Shown one piece after another: positions 8,929-17,266 of a stretch of DNA of 64,000 nucleotides. This stretch comes from Spirosoma sp. (GTDB taxonomy: Bacteria > Bacteroidota > Bacteroidia > Cytophagales > Spirosomataceae): assembly GCF_026391055.1 (NCBI RefSeq), contig NZ_JAPLET010000022.1:496001-560000 (forward strand), given 5' to 3'. The position numbers were made by a program, and so were the translations under genes. The stretch's first letter is position 1. Every line of letters begins with the position of its first letter. The notes beneath the pieces are model-generated. The model was not told where the DNA came from. It worked only from the letters and a program-made list of their open reading frames with translations, and did not search any database.

Positions 8929-10818
8929 ATGTATCGCAAATTTTTAGGCGTATTGCTCGGCTTGCAGGTTTATGCGCTGAGCACGCTGGCGCAATCGAGT
9001 GAACTGCCGTATGCAACGGTAAGCCTCCAGAATCTGGCTGATTTTAAACCAACCGGTTCTAACTGGAAGATCGTTGGCGATGTCTTCTACGACCTCAACA
9101 AAGAGGGCAAAGGGACAACCAAATCCGGGACGGGTGTGCTGGTCAATGATCTGTCCGGCAAAAATAAAGAGCAGCTCTTCACCAAACTCGAACACGGTGA
9201 CCTGGAACTTGACTTCGACTTCATGATGGAAAAAGGCTCCAATTCGGGCATTTATTTTCAGGGTCGGTACGAAGTTCAGCTGTTCGACAGCTGGGGCGTA
9301 AAAGTGCCCAAGTCGAGCGATTGCGGGGCCATTTATGAGCGCTGGGACGATAAACGACCCGATGGGCAGAAAGGCTACCAGGGTCACCCGCCAACGCAGA
9401 ATGTCAGCAAGGCACCGGGGTTGTGGCAGCATTTTCATATCGTTTTCCGGGCACCCCGTTTCAACCAGGCGGGCCAGAAAATAGCCAATGCGCGCTTCCT
9501 GAAAGTGATTATGAACGGGGTTACCGTTCAGGAGAACATCGAAGTACTCGGACCAACCCGCTCGGCAGGTTTCGCCGACGAAAAACCCACGGGGCCACTC
9601 ATGATTCAGGGCGACCATGGGCCGGTGGCGTTTCGGAATATCCGCTACAAAGCATACGAAACAGAACTGGTTACCCTATCTAACCTCAAGTTGAGTGCCT
9701 ACGAGGGTAAATTCAAATCGGTGAGCGAATTGGCGTCGCTAACACCGAAACGGGAAATGTCAATCGACGTACTGGCCCATCAGGCCCCCGGCAGCCGCGA
9801 CAATTTTGCCGGAAAGATTACGGGAACTATCCACATTCCCCGCGCTGGTGAATACGTGCTGTCGCTGCAACTGCCCTGGGTTCCGGCAGAGGTAAATAAA
9901 ACGGTGCGCAACGGTGCCGGTGAGTTGACAATTGCTGGTAAAAAGATTCTGTCTATCGATACAGAAGATGGGGGTAAGGCATCGGCTAAGGTGAGCCTGC
10001 AGGCGGGCGATTTCCCGATCGAGCTGAGTTATTACAAAAATTTTGGTTTGTGGTACGCCCGCAGCAACGACATTACACTGGCGGCAGAAGGTCCTGGGGT
10101 TCCCTACATGGCGCTCAACCAGATGATTCGGTCGGAAGAGCCCGTCGGCGAAATTTCGGTGTTGGCAAAAGATGAACCCGTTATGCAGCGGGGCTTCGTG
10201 AATCACCACGGCATAAAACACACGCATACGATTTCCGTGGGCGAACCGGGAGCCGCCAACTACAGCGTCGACCTCCAAAAAGGGCAGTTTCTCCAGATCT
10301 GGCGGGGAGATTTTCTGGAAACGACCCCTATGTGGTACGGTCGTGGCGAAACGCAGTTGTCCGTTCCAATTGGCAGTGTTATCGAGCTTTCGGGCAAGCC
10401 ATCGCTGGCTATGCTGGCCGATCAGAATGCCGTCTGGCCCGACTCTAATGCCACGTATACGAACCTGGGTTATGATGTCGATAAGAGTGGTCGGCCGATT
10501 TTTAAGTACACTCTGGGGGGGGCTTCTGTGCGGGAGTCGATTGCCGCCGAAGAGAACGGCCGGAAACTGGCGCATTCGTTTAGCATTACGCCGGGAGCTT
10601 CCGGCAACGGTAACCTCTGGTGTCTGGTCGCTGAAGGGGCCGACATTCAGCAACTGCCCAATGGCTTGTACGCCATAAACGATAAACAGTATTTTGTTGA
10701 ACTGCCGGGAAAAGAGAAACCGCTTATTCGGAACACTGCCCGGAACACCAAAGAACTGCTGCTACCCATCAAATCGACCAATAATGTGGGCACGGCGAGT
10801 TACTCAATCATCTGGTAA
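8929..10818 (+). CDS. DUF1080 (3-keto-disaccharide hydrolase-like) secreted protein
   Basis: The 629-residue protein carries a signal peptide (MYRKFLGVLLGLQVYALSTLAQ) and then an N-terminal DUF1080/PF06439 beta-sandwich: FMMEKGSNSGIYFQGRYEV, VQLFDSWG, WQHFHIVFRAPRF, GPLMIQGDHGPVAFRNI. A PA14-like middle region (about 270-400, GTIHIPRAGEYVLSLQL and FPIELSYYKNFG) and a further beta-rich C-terminal part follow. PF06439 is now named after 3-keto-disaccharide hydrolase activity, so a role in splitting 3-keto-glycosides is plausible; binding only is the alternative. It ends 28 nt before the propeller-cupredoxin gene and is probably co-transcribed with it. Confidence 0.85.
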   Translation: MYRKFLGVLLGLQVYALSTLAQSSELPYATVSLQNLADFKPTGSNWKIVGDVFYDLNKEGKGTTKSGTGVLVNDLSGKNKEQLFTKLEHGDLELDFDFMMEKGSNSGIYFQGRYEVQLFDSWGVKVPKSSDCGAIYERWDDKRPDGQKGYQGHPPTQNVSKAPGLWQHFHIVFRAPRFNQAGQKIANARFLKVIMNGVTVQENIEVLGPTRSAGFADEKPTGPLMIQGDHGPVAFRNIRYKAYETELVTLSNLKLSAYEGKFKSVSELASLTPKREMSIDVLAHQAPGSRDNFAGKITGTIHIPRAGEYVLSLQLPWVPAEVNKTVRNGAGELTIAGKKILSIDTEDGGKASAKVSLQAGDFPIELSYYKNFGLWYARSNDITLAAEGPGVPYMALNQMIRSEEPVGEISVLAKDEPVMQRGFVNHHGIKHTHTISVGEPGAANYSVDLQKGQFLQIWRGDFLETTPMWYGRGETQLSVPIGSVIELSGKPSLAMLADQNAVWPDSNATYTNLGYDVDKSGRPIFKYTLGGASVRESIAAEENGRKLAHSFSITPGASGNGNLWCLVAEGADIQQLPNGLYAINDKQYFVELPGKEKPLIRNTARNTKELLLPIKSTNNVGTASYSIIW

Positions 10819-10846
10819 TCAGTCAACGTTTTGCGTGAACCTTCTT

Positions 10847-13015
10847 ATGAAACGTATTCAACCAACCATACATCATTTTGCCAGACTGGCCCTGTTGGCC
10901 GCTGGCCTTGCCTGGTTCAGCCAACCGGCTGCCTGGGCGCAGATTCAGTCCAAAAACGGGCTGCCCGTTAGTTCCAGCAGCAAACAACCGGCCCCGGCTC
11001 CCAAAGGGCTGGCTAAAGTAGAAGCGGACCCTGAAAAAGAAGACGATTTTTATAAACTCATTTCGCTGCCCGTTCCGGAAGATATTATCCTGGAAGTAGG
11101 GGGGATGGTGACCTTGCCCGATGGCAATCTGGCCGTTTGTACCCGACGGGGCGAAGTCTGGATTGTTTCGAACCCCTACATCAGCGGCTCAACCCGGCCT
11201 ACCTACAAGCGGTTTGCCTATGGTCTGCACGAGCCGCTGGGACTGGCTTACAAGGACGGCGACATCTTTGTAACCCAGCGCAGTGAAGTAACCCGCCTGC
11301 GCGACACCGATCAGGACGGACGGGCTGATTCGTACGATAAAATGTACTCCTGGCCATTGTCGGGTAATTACCATGAGTACTCCTACGGGCCTACCTTCCT
11401 GCCCAACGGGAACATGCTGGTTACGCTGAACGTGGGCTGGAGCAATAGCCTTGGGCATGGCGTAAGTCTGGTTCCCTGGCGTGGCTGGACGCTGGAAATT
11501 ACCCCCGAAGGCAAGATGATGCCGTTCGCAGCCGGGATGCGCTCACCGGCGGGCTACGGTATGAATGCCGCCGGCGACTTTTTCTATACCGAAAACCAGG
11601 GCGACTGGGTTGGATCGGGACGTATTTCGCAGGTTGAGAAAGGCGATTTTCTAGGTAATGCCGAGAGTTTGCGCTGGACGGGCCTGCCAGGTTCGCCCCT
11701 GACCATTAAGCCGCAGGACGTGCCCAATACCGGCGAACCGCTGTATGACGTGGCCAAACAGTTTACGGCTCTGAAAGCTCCCGCCGTCTGGCTGCCCCAC
11801 GGTATTCTGGGTATTTCGACCTCGGGTATGCTGCTGGATAACACCAAAGGGGGCTTCGGCCCGTTTGAAAACCAGCTTTTCGTAGGCGATCAGGGACAGA
11901 GTATCGTATCCCGTGTTGATTTTGAGAAAGTTAAGGGCAAATACCAGGGCGTCGTCTTTCCATTCCGCGAAGGTTTCTCGTCGGGGGTGCTGCGGATGGT
12001 GTGGGGCCACGATGCATCCATGTTTGTGGGCATGACCAGCCGGGGCTGGTCATCGACCGGGAAAGAACTGTTCAGTTTGCAGCGTGTCGTCTGGACGGGT
12101 AAGATGCCGTTCGAGATGAAAACGATCCATGCCATGCCGGATGGGTTTGAGATAGAGTTTACTACGCCCGTCGATCAGGAACTGGCCGCCGACCCCACTT
12201 CGTATAAGATTACAGGCTTCAACTACAAGTACCACGCTACCTACGGAAGCCCGGTAATCAACCGGGCGGGTTGCCCGATTCGGGGGGTTGTTGTGTCGAA
12301 AGATGGCCTGAAAGCCAGGCTGGTCGTTGATAGCCTGCGTCTGGGATACATTCACGAGATCACCACCGCCGGTATTCGCTCAACCACGGGAAGAGCGTTA
12401 TTACACAACGTGGGGTATTATACGCTGAACAATATTCCCGATGGCGAAAAGCTGGCTGTTGCTCCTTTGCCCTTGAAGCATAATCATGAGGATATGATGA
12501 CGGCCTCCACGTCGACGGCCCCGCCGGTTGGTCGCAAAACCCCTGGTCAGAAAGCGGTCTCGGCAAAAGCAACTGGCGTAGTAAAGTCAGCGGGTAAGGC
12601 CATGGTTAAGCGGGTTACGGAGATGCCTGCTTCCTGGGGCGAGCCGGACTATACCATCAACATGGGTACCAAACCCGGCCTTAAATTCTCGACCGAGCAG
12701 TTTCAGGTAAAGGCCGGGAGCAAGGTGCGGGTTGTCTTCAATAACGAAGACGATATGCTCCATAACTTCGTGGTGGTAACACCCGGCTCGGCCGTTCAGG
12801 TGGGCGAACTGGCCATGAAACTCGGGTTAGAAGGGCAGGAGAAGAATTACATCCCACAAACGGATAAAGTGCTGTATCACACGAATCTGCTACAGCCCAA
12901 CACCAACGAGTCAATCTATTTTATTGCTCCCGAGAAACCCGGCGACTACATGTACGAATGCTCCGTTCCGGGGCACTTTTACGTCATGCAGGGAACAATG
13001 AAAGTAGTTAAGTAA
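10847..13015 (+). CDS. beta-propeller dehydrogenase-like protein fused to a blue-copper domain
   Basis: The ATG at 10847 was chosen because a signal peptide follows (MKRIQPTIHHFARLALLAAG ending AWAQ); the longer frame overlaps the upstream gene. The 722-residue protein has a six-bladed propeller of the sorbosone/glucose-dehydrogenase type (about 60-580: MVTLPDGNLAVCTRRGEVWI, GLHEPLGLAYKDGDIFVTQR, RDTDQDGRAD, LFVGDQGQS). A variable linker follows, then a C-terminal cupredoxin domain (about 615-722). The copper ligands are all visible: His639 (DMLHNF), Cys705, His710 and Met714 in YECSVPGHFYVM, as in azurin/auracyanin. It is probably a periplasmic oxidoreductase with a built-in electron acceptor, or a sugar-binding electron carrier. 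Whether the propeller binds PQQ cannot be told from sequence. Confidence 0.85.
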   Translation: MKRIQPTIHHFARLALLAAGLAWFSQPAAWAQIQSKNGLPVSSSSKQPAPAPKGLAKVEADPEKEDDFYKLISLPVPEDIILEVGGMVTLPDGNLAVCTRRGEVWIVSNPYISGSTRPTYKRFAYGLHEPLGLAYKDGDIFVTQRSEVTRLRDTDQDGRADSYDKMYSWPLSGNYHEYSYGPTFLPNGNMLVTLNVGWSNSLGHGVSLVPWRGWTLEITPEGKMMPFAAGMRSPAGYGMNAAGDFFYTENQGDWVGSGRISQVEKGDFLGNAESLRWTGLPGSPLTIKPQDVPNTGEPLYDVAKQFTALKAPAVWLPHGILGISTSGMLLDNTKGGFGPFENQLFVGDQGQSIVSRVDFEKVKGKYQGVVFPFREGFSSGVLRMVWGHDASMFVGMTSRGWSSTGKELFSLQRVVWTGKMPFEMKTIHAMPDGFEIEFTTPVDQELAADPTSYKITGFNYKYHATYGSPVINRAGCPIRGVVVSKDGLKARLVVDSLRLGYIHEITTAGIRSTTGRALLHNVGYYTLNNIPDGEKLAVAPLPLKHNHEDMMTASTSTAPPVGRKTPGQKAVSAKATGVVKSAGKAMVKRVTEMPASWGEPDYTINMGTKPGLKFSTEQFQVKAGSKVRVVFNNEDDMLHNFVVVTPGSAVQVGELAMKLGLEGQEKNYIPQTDKVLYHTNLLQPNTNESIYFIAPEKPGDYMYECSVPGHFYVMQGTMKVVK

Positions 13016-13023
13016 GCAATGGT

Positions 13024-13084
13024 TATTGAATGATTAGGTTGTACCCATGGGATGAAGCCCGTGGGTACAACCTAATCACTCAAT
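13024..13084. terminator. long bidirectional terminator hairpin between convergent genes
   Basis: Near-perfect inverted repeat. The core arms at 13031-13051 and 13058-13078 share 20 of 21 positions, with a 6-nt loop (ATGAAG), and pairing extends outward to about 13024/13084. It sits between the convergent propeller-cupredoxin and histidine kinase genes. The core mismatch is a G:U pair in the rightward RNA. No clear U-run follows, so part of its role may be RNA 3'-end stabilisation. Confidence 0.75.
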
Positions 13085-13090
13085 CATATC

Positions 13091-14398
13091 TCATGGCTTT
13101 GGCAGATATACGCTGAACGTTGCTCCCTGTCCGGGTTGGCTACTGGCACTGATGGCCCCACCGTGATTAGCTACTACTTTCTCACAGATCGCCAGGCCAA
13201 TCCCCGTCCCGATATATTCGTTTTTGCCGTGTAATCGCTGAAATACCTGAAAAATCCTGTCAACGTACTTTTCGTCAAAACCAATACCATTGTCACTTAC
13301 GTCGATGCGATGGTAAGTGGCTGTTTGTCGGGTCGGCTTAACGAACGCTGGTAAGTCTTCGGCGGGTAGCGGCTTTGAGCTTACATGAATAACAGGGCGT
13401 TCGCCGGGACGGCGGAATTTCAGCGCGTTACTCACCAGATTCTGAAACAATTGCTCCAGCTGCGACTGGTCACCCTGGATGTCAGGCAGCGTATTTAAGG
13501 TGATCATCGCATTGGTTTCCTGAATGCGCAGGTCTAAATCGGTCAGTACATTTTTAAATACAGCCGACAGCGAAACGGGTGCAATGGTATCCTGTTGGGT
13601 AGAAATGCGGGAGAAACTTAGCAGATCGCGAATCAGCGTCGACATACGGCTCGCTGCCGACTGCATGCGTTCGAGGTAGTTAATTCCATCACCTAGTTGC
13701 CCGGCGTATCGATTTTTAAGGAGGTCACCAAACTGCTGAACTTTGCGGAGAGGTTCCTGCAAATCGTGACTGGCAACGTAAGCAAACTGCTGAAGGTTGC
13801 TGTTGGAGCGGTTCAACGCCTGATTGCTGACTTCGAGGGCGGTGTTCGTTTGGGCCAGTTCTTCATTTTTTATCTTTAACAGCTTTTGGGTTTCTTTCTG
13901 CGCTGTTAAATCCGTAAGAATCAGGCTCAGGCAGTCCCCGCCGTCTAACTGCATGGGGGTTACCGACAAAAGACACGGGACGATAGTGTGGTTGATACTT
14001 TTAATGGATAGCTCCTCTTTCTTGTTCCCTAGCCAGCTTTCGTTGAAGAGTAGGTCAAAGGCCGACTGCATGTCGGGTGACACAAACTCTCTGAATCGTA
14101 AGCCAAAGACTTTTGTCAACGGTAACTCAACCATAGTGGCAAAGGCTGAATTACTATACAGGATATACCCTTCACGGTTGAGGGTTACGGCCCCTTCATT
14201 CATGGTTTCGATGAAGATGCGGTATGTATGGTCTGCCGTTTTAAGTGTATAGAGTTCGTGCCCTTCCGTTCCCTGAACAACAAGTGCGTCAATCTGACCG
14301 GTTCGGATGGCCTGAATTGTTTCGGTTGCTTCGTAAAGTTGCCAGCGTAGATTTTCATTTTCAGCCAGCAACTGTTCATATGGTTTGGCCCCGTTCAT
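13091..14398 (-). CDS. PAS sensor histidine kinase of the Kai cluster
   Basis: A soluble-looking kinase of about 435 residues with no membrane segments. An N-terminal helix (YEQLLAENENLRWQLYEATE) precedes a PAS domain (about 58-165: IFIETMNEGAVTLNREGYIL) and a coiled coil (168-205). The HisKA domain has the phospho-acceptor His in VASHDLQEPLRKV (about residue 211), and the HATPase domain has N-box QNLVSNALKF, G1 DNGIGFD and G2 GTGIGLAICEKVV. I chose the ATG at 14398, 5 nt after the kaiB stop; a TTG at 14407 overlapping that stop is possible. It lacks the KaiB-like sensor domain of cyanobacterial SasA. As the last gene of the operon it is the likely output (or input) kinase of the KaiC/KaiB module. 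Confidence 0.85.
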   Translation of the reverse strand: MNGAKPYEQLLAENENLRWQLYEATETIQAIRTGQIDALVVQGTEGHELYTLKTADHTYRIFIETMNEGAVTLNREGYILYSNSAFATMVELPLTKVFGLRFREFVSPDMQSAFDLLFNESWLGNKKEELSIKSINHTIVPCLLSVTPMQLDGGDCLSLILTDLTAQKETQKLLKIKNEELAQTNTALEVSNQALNRSNSNLQQFAYVASHDLQEPLRKVQQFGDLLKNRYAGQLGDGINYLERMQSAASRMSTLIRDLLSFSRISTQQDTIAPVSLSAVFKNVLTDLDLRIQETNAMITLNTLPDIQGDQSQLEQLFQNLVSNALKFRRPGERPVIHVSSKPLPAEDLPAFVKPTRQTATYHRIDVSDNGIGFDEKYVDRIFQVFQRLHGKNEYIGTGIGLAICEKVVANHGGAISASSQPGQGATFSVYLPKP

Positions 14399-14403
14399 CC
14401 TCC

Positions 14404-14724
14404 TCAATTAGTAATGCCTAAGCCCGATAAAACTTTTTTTGTGTCGGATAGATCGCCTATCAGTCTCCGCTCCGGTAGCGGCAAACGTTTGATCAGCAAA
14501 GGTAGAGCAATAAGCTGCTCCCGCTCAGCCAGCATTTTTTGCTGGTGAACATCAATGATTTCCAATGAGTATTTGCCGGGCAGATACTGTTCACAAATTT
14601 GCTTGATGTTTGCAATCGCCCGTACCGAGTTCAGGGAAATGCCGGTTACAAATAATTGTAAGACATAGTGCTGACCTTCGCTGTACGGATCAGTGCTCTC
14701 CTGGGTTGGTGATTGATTGATCAT
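14404..14724 (-). CDS. kaiB: KaiB-like protein, second copy
   Basis: This 106-residue KaiB-family protein has a thioredoxin-like fold pattern: YVLQLFVTGISLNSVRAIAN, ICEQYLPGKYSLEIIDVHQQ, LIALPLLIKRLPLPERRLIG, DLSDTKKVLSGLGI. It differs from the first copy by a 15-residue extension at its start and by more divergent residues in the region where KaiB meets KaiC. Its ATG directly follows the TAA of the first kaiB with no gap, and its TGA precedes the kinase start by 5 nt, so the genes are one transcript. The two copies probably come from a duplication, and the second may bind the kinase or another KaiC state. That division of labour is inference. Confidence 0.88.
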   Translation of the reverse strand: MINQSPTQESTDPYSEGQHYVLQLFVTGISLNSVRAIANIKQICEQYLPGKYSLEIIDVHQQKMLAEREQLIALPLLIKRLPLPERRLIGDLSDTKKVLSGLGITN

Positions 14725-15018
14725 TTACTTAATTGCCGGGCGAATATTCAAACCTACCAGCACTTTCTCCTCATTCGATAAGTCGCCGATGATCTTACGA
14801 ATAGGCTCAGGTACTTTTTTTACCAGCGTTGGTACTGCAAATATCTGATCGCCTTCTGCCAGTTGTGGTTTTACCAGCAGGTCAATGACTTCAATAGCGT
14901 ATTTGCCTTTTAAATGCTCTTCGCAATACTTTTTCAAGTTCGAGAGCGCCATTTTGGATTTAGGTGTGTTACCGGCAATGTAGAGTCGTAACTCCCAGTT
15001 TTCTTCGTTCGTTTCCAT
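14725..15018 (-). CDS. kaiB: KaiB-like protein, first copy
   Basis: The 97-residue protein matches canonical KaiB closely in length and motifs: [77 protein letters not shown]. In cyanobacteria KaiB switches fold to dock on the KaiC CI ring and drives dephosphorylation. Non-cyanobacterial KaiB proteins are linked to stress tolerance or timing. It lies 140 nt downstream of kaiC and abuts the second kaiB. No kaiA is present, as expected outside cyanobacteria. Confidence 0.92.
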   Translation of the reverse strand: METNEENWELRLYIAGNTPKSKMALSNLKKYCEEHLKGKYAIEVIDLLVKPQLAEGDQIFAVPTLVKKVPEPIRKIIGDLSNEEKVLVGLNIRPAIK

Positions 15019-15158
15019 TCATCAAGTGGGTGATCAATCGTTATTAGACATTGGTTAATCGATATGTCGCCAGCGTAATGATTGACGTGTAGTCGTTTGT
15101 CCAATGGCGTGAATAACCTTATGTCCTAATAACCAGTACTTACGTAGCCAGGGGTGAG

Positions 15159-16868
15159 TTATTCGTTATGACGGCTACGGGTCATCTGTTCCCGGTTTTT
15201 CTCCATCACTTCTTTTCGTAACTCATCCTCAATGTACGTTTTATTCAACTCATCCTGAACAGACTCAAATTCTTCTTTCAGGCTGGCAATCTTCGATTCC
15301 AGTATCAGCTTCTTACGCTCAATTTCGCGATCTTTCCGGTTGGTCGCATACTCCCGTATAACAATGCCCGTTTCTTCAAGAAGTTGCTGCGCTTCCCGGG
15401 CAGAACCCGTAAGCACACCCTCTGAGCCAAGGTAAACATTAACCAGATCAAGGCCTTTGTCGGTTATGATAAACTCCCGGACCTGATTGGAGTGTTTCAT
15501 TCCCCGCGATTTCATCACGTATAGCCCACGGTTCCGTTCGCCGTTAAATTCGATATCCTTTACCAGTAGCCAGGCGTCTACCAGTGATGAAACACCCTCG
15601 TCGGTCTGCTCATTAATAACATTATTAAGCGTAAGGGCCGTAAACAAAACCGTAATCTGCTCCGCCTGTAAGAAGTCGATCAGCCGGATCAGCATCGACT
15701 TCACATCGCTGACCGTTCCAACGGTAATCAGGTTGGTAATCGGGTCCAGAATGACGACTGATGGCTTGAACTCTTTGATTTGTTTATGAATAGCCACCAG
15801 GTGCATCTCAAGCCCGTTCAGGGTTGGGCGCGACGCCTGGAACTTCAGCAAGCCTTTATCAATATGCGTTTGAAGGTCGAAACCAATCGAGCGCATGTTA
15901 CGAATGATCTGAAATGATGACTCTTCGAAGGCAAAATAAATGCAGCGTTCATTCCGGAGGCAGGCTTCATTGGCAAAGCTGGCCGCAATACTTGTTTTAC
16001 CGGTACCGGCGGTGCCTGAAATCAGAATGCTGCTGCCTTTGAAAAAGCCCTGCCCGTCGAGCATCTTATCCAGGGCCGGAATCCCGGACGACACTCGTTC
16101 CGACGATACCGGATGATCGAGCGTCAGGGAGGTAACGGGCAATACGGAAATCCCTTTCTCATTGATCAGGAAAGGGTATTCATTCGTACCATGCATGGAC
16201 CCCCGGTATTTGACAATACGCAGCAGCCGTGTTGAAATCTGGTTACTGACCCGGTGGTCAAGTAGAATAACACAGTCGGATACGTATTCTTCCAGCCCGT
16301 GGCGGGTTAAGGTACCGTCACCACGTTCACCGGTAATAATGGTTGTAACTTTGCGCGCTTTAAGCCACTCGAAAAGCCGCCTTAACTCAGCCCGAAGAAT
16401 CCCCTGGTTTGACAGACCAGAAAATAGATTCTCAATCGTATCCAGCACGACCCGTTTGGCACCAATCTGGTCTATGGCATAGCCCAGCCGGATAAATAGC
16501 CCATCGAGGTCATACTCGCCAGTTTCTTCTATTTCACTTCGTTCAATGTGAACGTGATCCAGCTTGATGAGTTTATCTTTTTGAAGCTGGTTCAGGTCGA
16601 ATCCCAGTGAGGCTACATTTTGAGCCAGCTCTTCCGATTTCTCTTCAAAAGCCATAAAGACTCCCGGTTCGTTAAATTCCAGGGCGCCCCGCACGATGAA
16701 CTCAATGGAAAAAAGCGTTTTACCGCAGCCAGCGCTACCGCAAATCAGTGTTGGACGACCTTTCGGTAGCCCCCCTTTGGTAATTTCATCCAATCCTGTA
16801 ATGCCGGTAAGCGTTTTGGGGAGGGATGATAAATAAGAATTTGGCGTGTTAGCTGTCTCTAAACTCAT
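15159..16868 (-). CDS. kaiC: KaiC-family double-RecA ATPase/autokinase
   Basis: The 569-residue protein has two KaiC/RecA domains. CI has Walker A GSAGCGKT (44-51), the catalytic pair FEEKSEE (Glu75-Glu76) and VVLDTIENL (140-148). CII has Walker A GTAGTGKT (285-292), FEESS (Glu315-Glu316) and VVILDPITNL (371-380). The CII phospho-site segment is QTDEGVSSLVD (421-431). It aligns Ser427-Ser428 with Ser431-Thr432 of Synechococcus KaiC and keeps the nearby Thr (422). After residue 500 there is a 65-residue charged coiled-coil tail instead of the KaiA-binding tail, consistent with a KaiA-free system. It heads a four-gene operon with two kaiB genes and a histidine kinase. It should form a hexamer with ATPase and autokinase activity; the biological output is unknown. 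Confidence 0.93.
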   Translation of the reverse strand: MSLETANTPNSYLSSLPKTLTGITGLDEITKGGLPKGRPTLICGSAGCGKTLFSIEFIVRGALEFNEPGVFMAFEEKSEELAQNVASLGFDLNQLQKDKLIKLDHVHIERSEIEETGEYDLDGLFIRLGYAIDQIGAKRVVLDTIENLFSGLSNQGILRAELRRLFEWLKARKVTTIITGERGDGTLTRHGLEEYVSDCVILLDHRVSNQISTRLLRIVKYRGSMHGTNEYPFLINEKGISVLPVTSLTLDHPVSSERVSSGIPALDKMLDGQGFFKGSSILISGTAGTGKTSIAASFANEACLRNERCIYFAFEESSFQIIRNMRSIGFDLQTHIDKGLLKFQASRPTLNGLEMHLVAIHKQIKEFKPSVVILDPITNLITVGTVSDVKSMLIRLIDFLQAEQITVLFTALTLNNVINEQTDEGVSSLVDAWLLVKDIEFNGERNRGLYVMKSRGMKHSNQVREFIITDKGLDLVNVYLGSEGVLTGSAREAQQLLEETGIVIREYATNRKDREIERKKLILESKIASLKEEFESVQDELNKTYIEDELRKEVMEKNREQMTRSRHNE

Positions 16869-17266
16869 TTACGTACAAAAAGGATGAACAACTTTTACTC
16901 TTGACTCAGTAGAAAAATTATCCGAACCTGACAAATGATAGGCTTATAACTCTACGCTTCGACAATCTCGTATCTTATTTATCTAATAACATACGATAGC
17001 AAACAAATCAATATATATACTATTAAATGTACTGAATAGTTTGAAGATTCGGTTAGAGCGAATGGGGTTACAGGTAAAACGTACTGGTTAATGTAAATAG
17101 AATATTAAAGTGATAAATTAAGTAGATTAATTGGCTGAACATCCGATTAACGGTGTGACATGTGGAGAGAATTAATACTTAAATCAGCGAGCGTTTGATA
17201 CTAGCCATGAGCTAACACCAAACGCTCGCTGATTTAAGACGCCAGATAAGCCTAAAATTGACCGAT
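16869..17266. other. AT-rich intergenic region upstream of kaiC
   Basis: About 400 nt without a gene. It should hold the kaiC promoter on the minus strand (TAATTTTT near 16920 is a weak -7 candidate) and carries the DUF4270-side hairpin, listed separately. No other structure was seen. Confidence 0.4.
17178..17238 (-). terminator. 19-bp perfect inverted repeat after the DUF4270 gene
   Basis: Arms CTTAAATCAGCGAGCGTTT (17178-17196) and its exact complement (17220-17238) flank a 23-nt loop that itself contains a small TAGC/GCTA pair. It lies about 30 nt after the DUF4270 stop in the direction of transcription, so it is probably that operon's terminator. It also shields the kaiC promoter from read-through. 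Confidence 0.7.

Noticed and set aside
8944..9618. Long leftward frame inside the DUF1080 gene
   Set aside because: It mirrors the coding frame opposite and has no recognisable motif; the sense strand clearly encodes DUF1080.
9760..10653. 297-codon leftward frame inside the DUF1080 gene
   Set aside because: An antisense shadow over conserved DUF1080/PA14-like coding sequence.
10694..10846. Longer N-terminus of the propeller-cupredoxin protein
   Set aside because: It overlaps the DUF1080 gene and lacks a signal; the ATG at 10847 is followed by a proper signal peptide.
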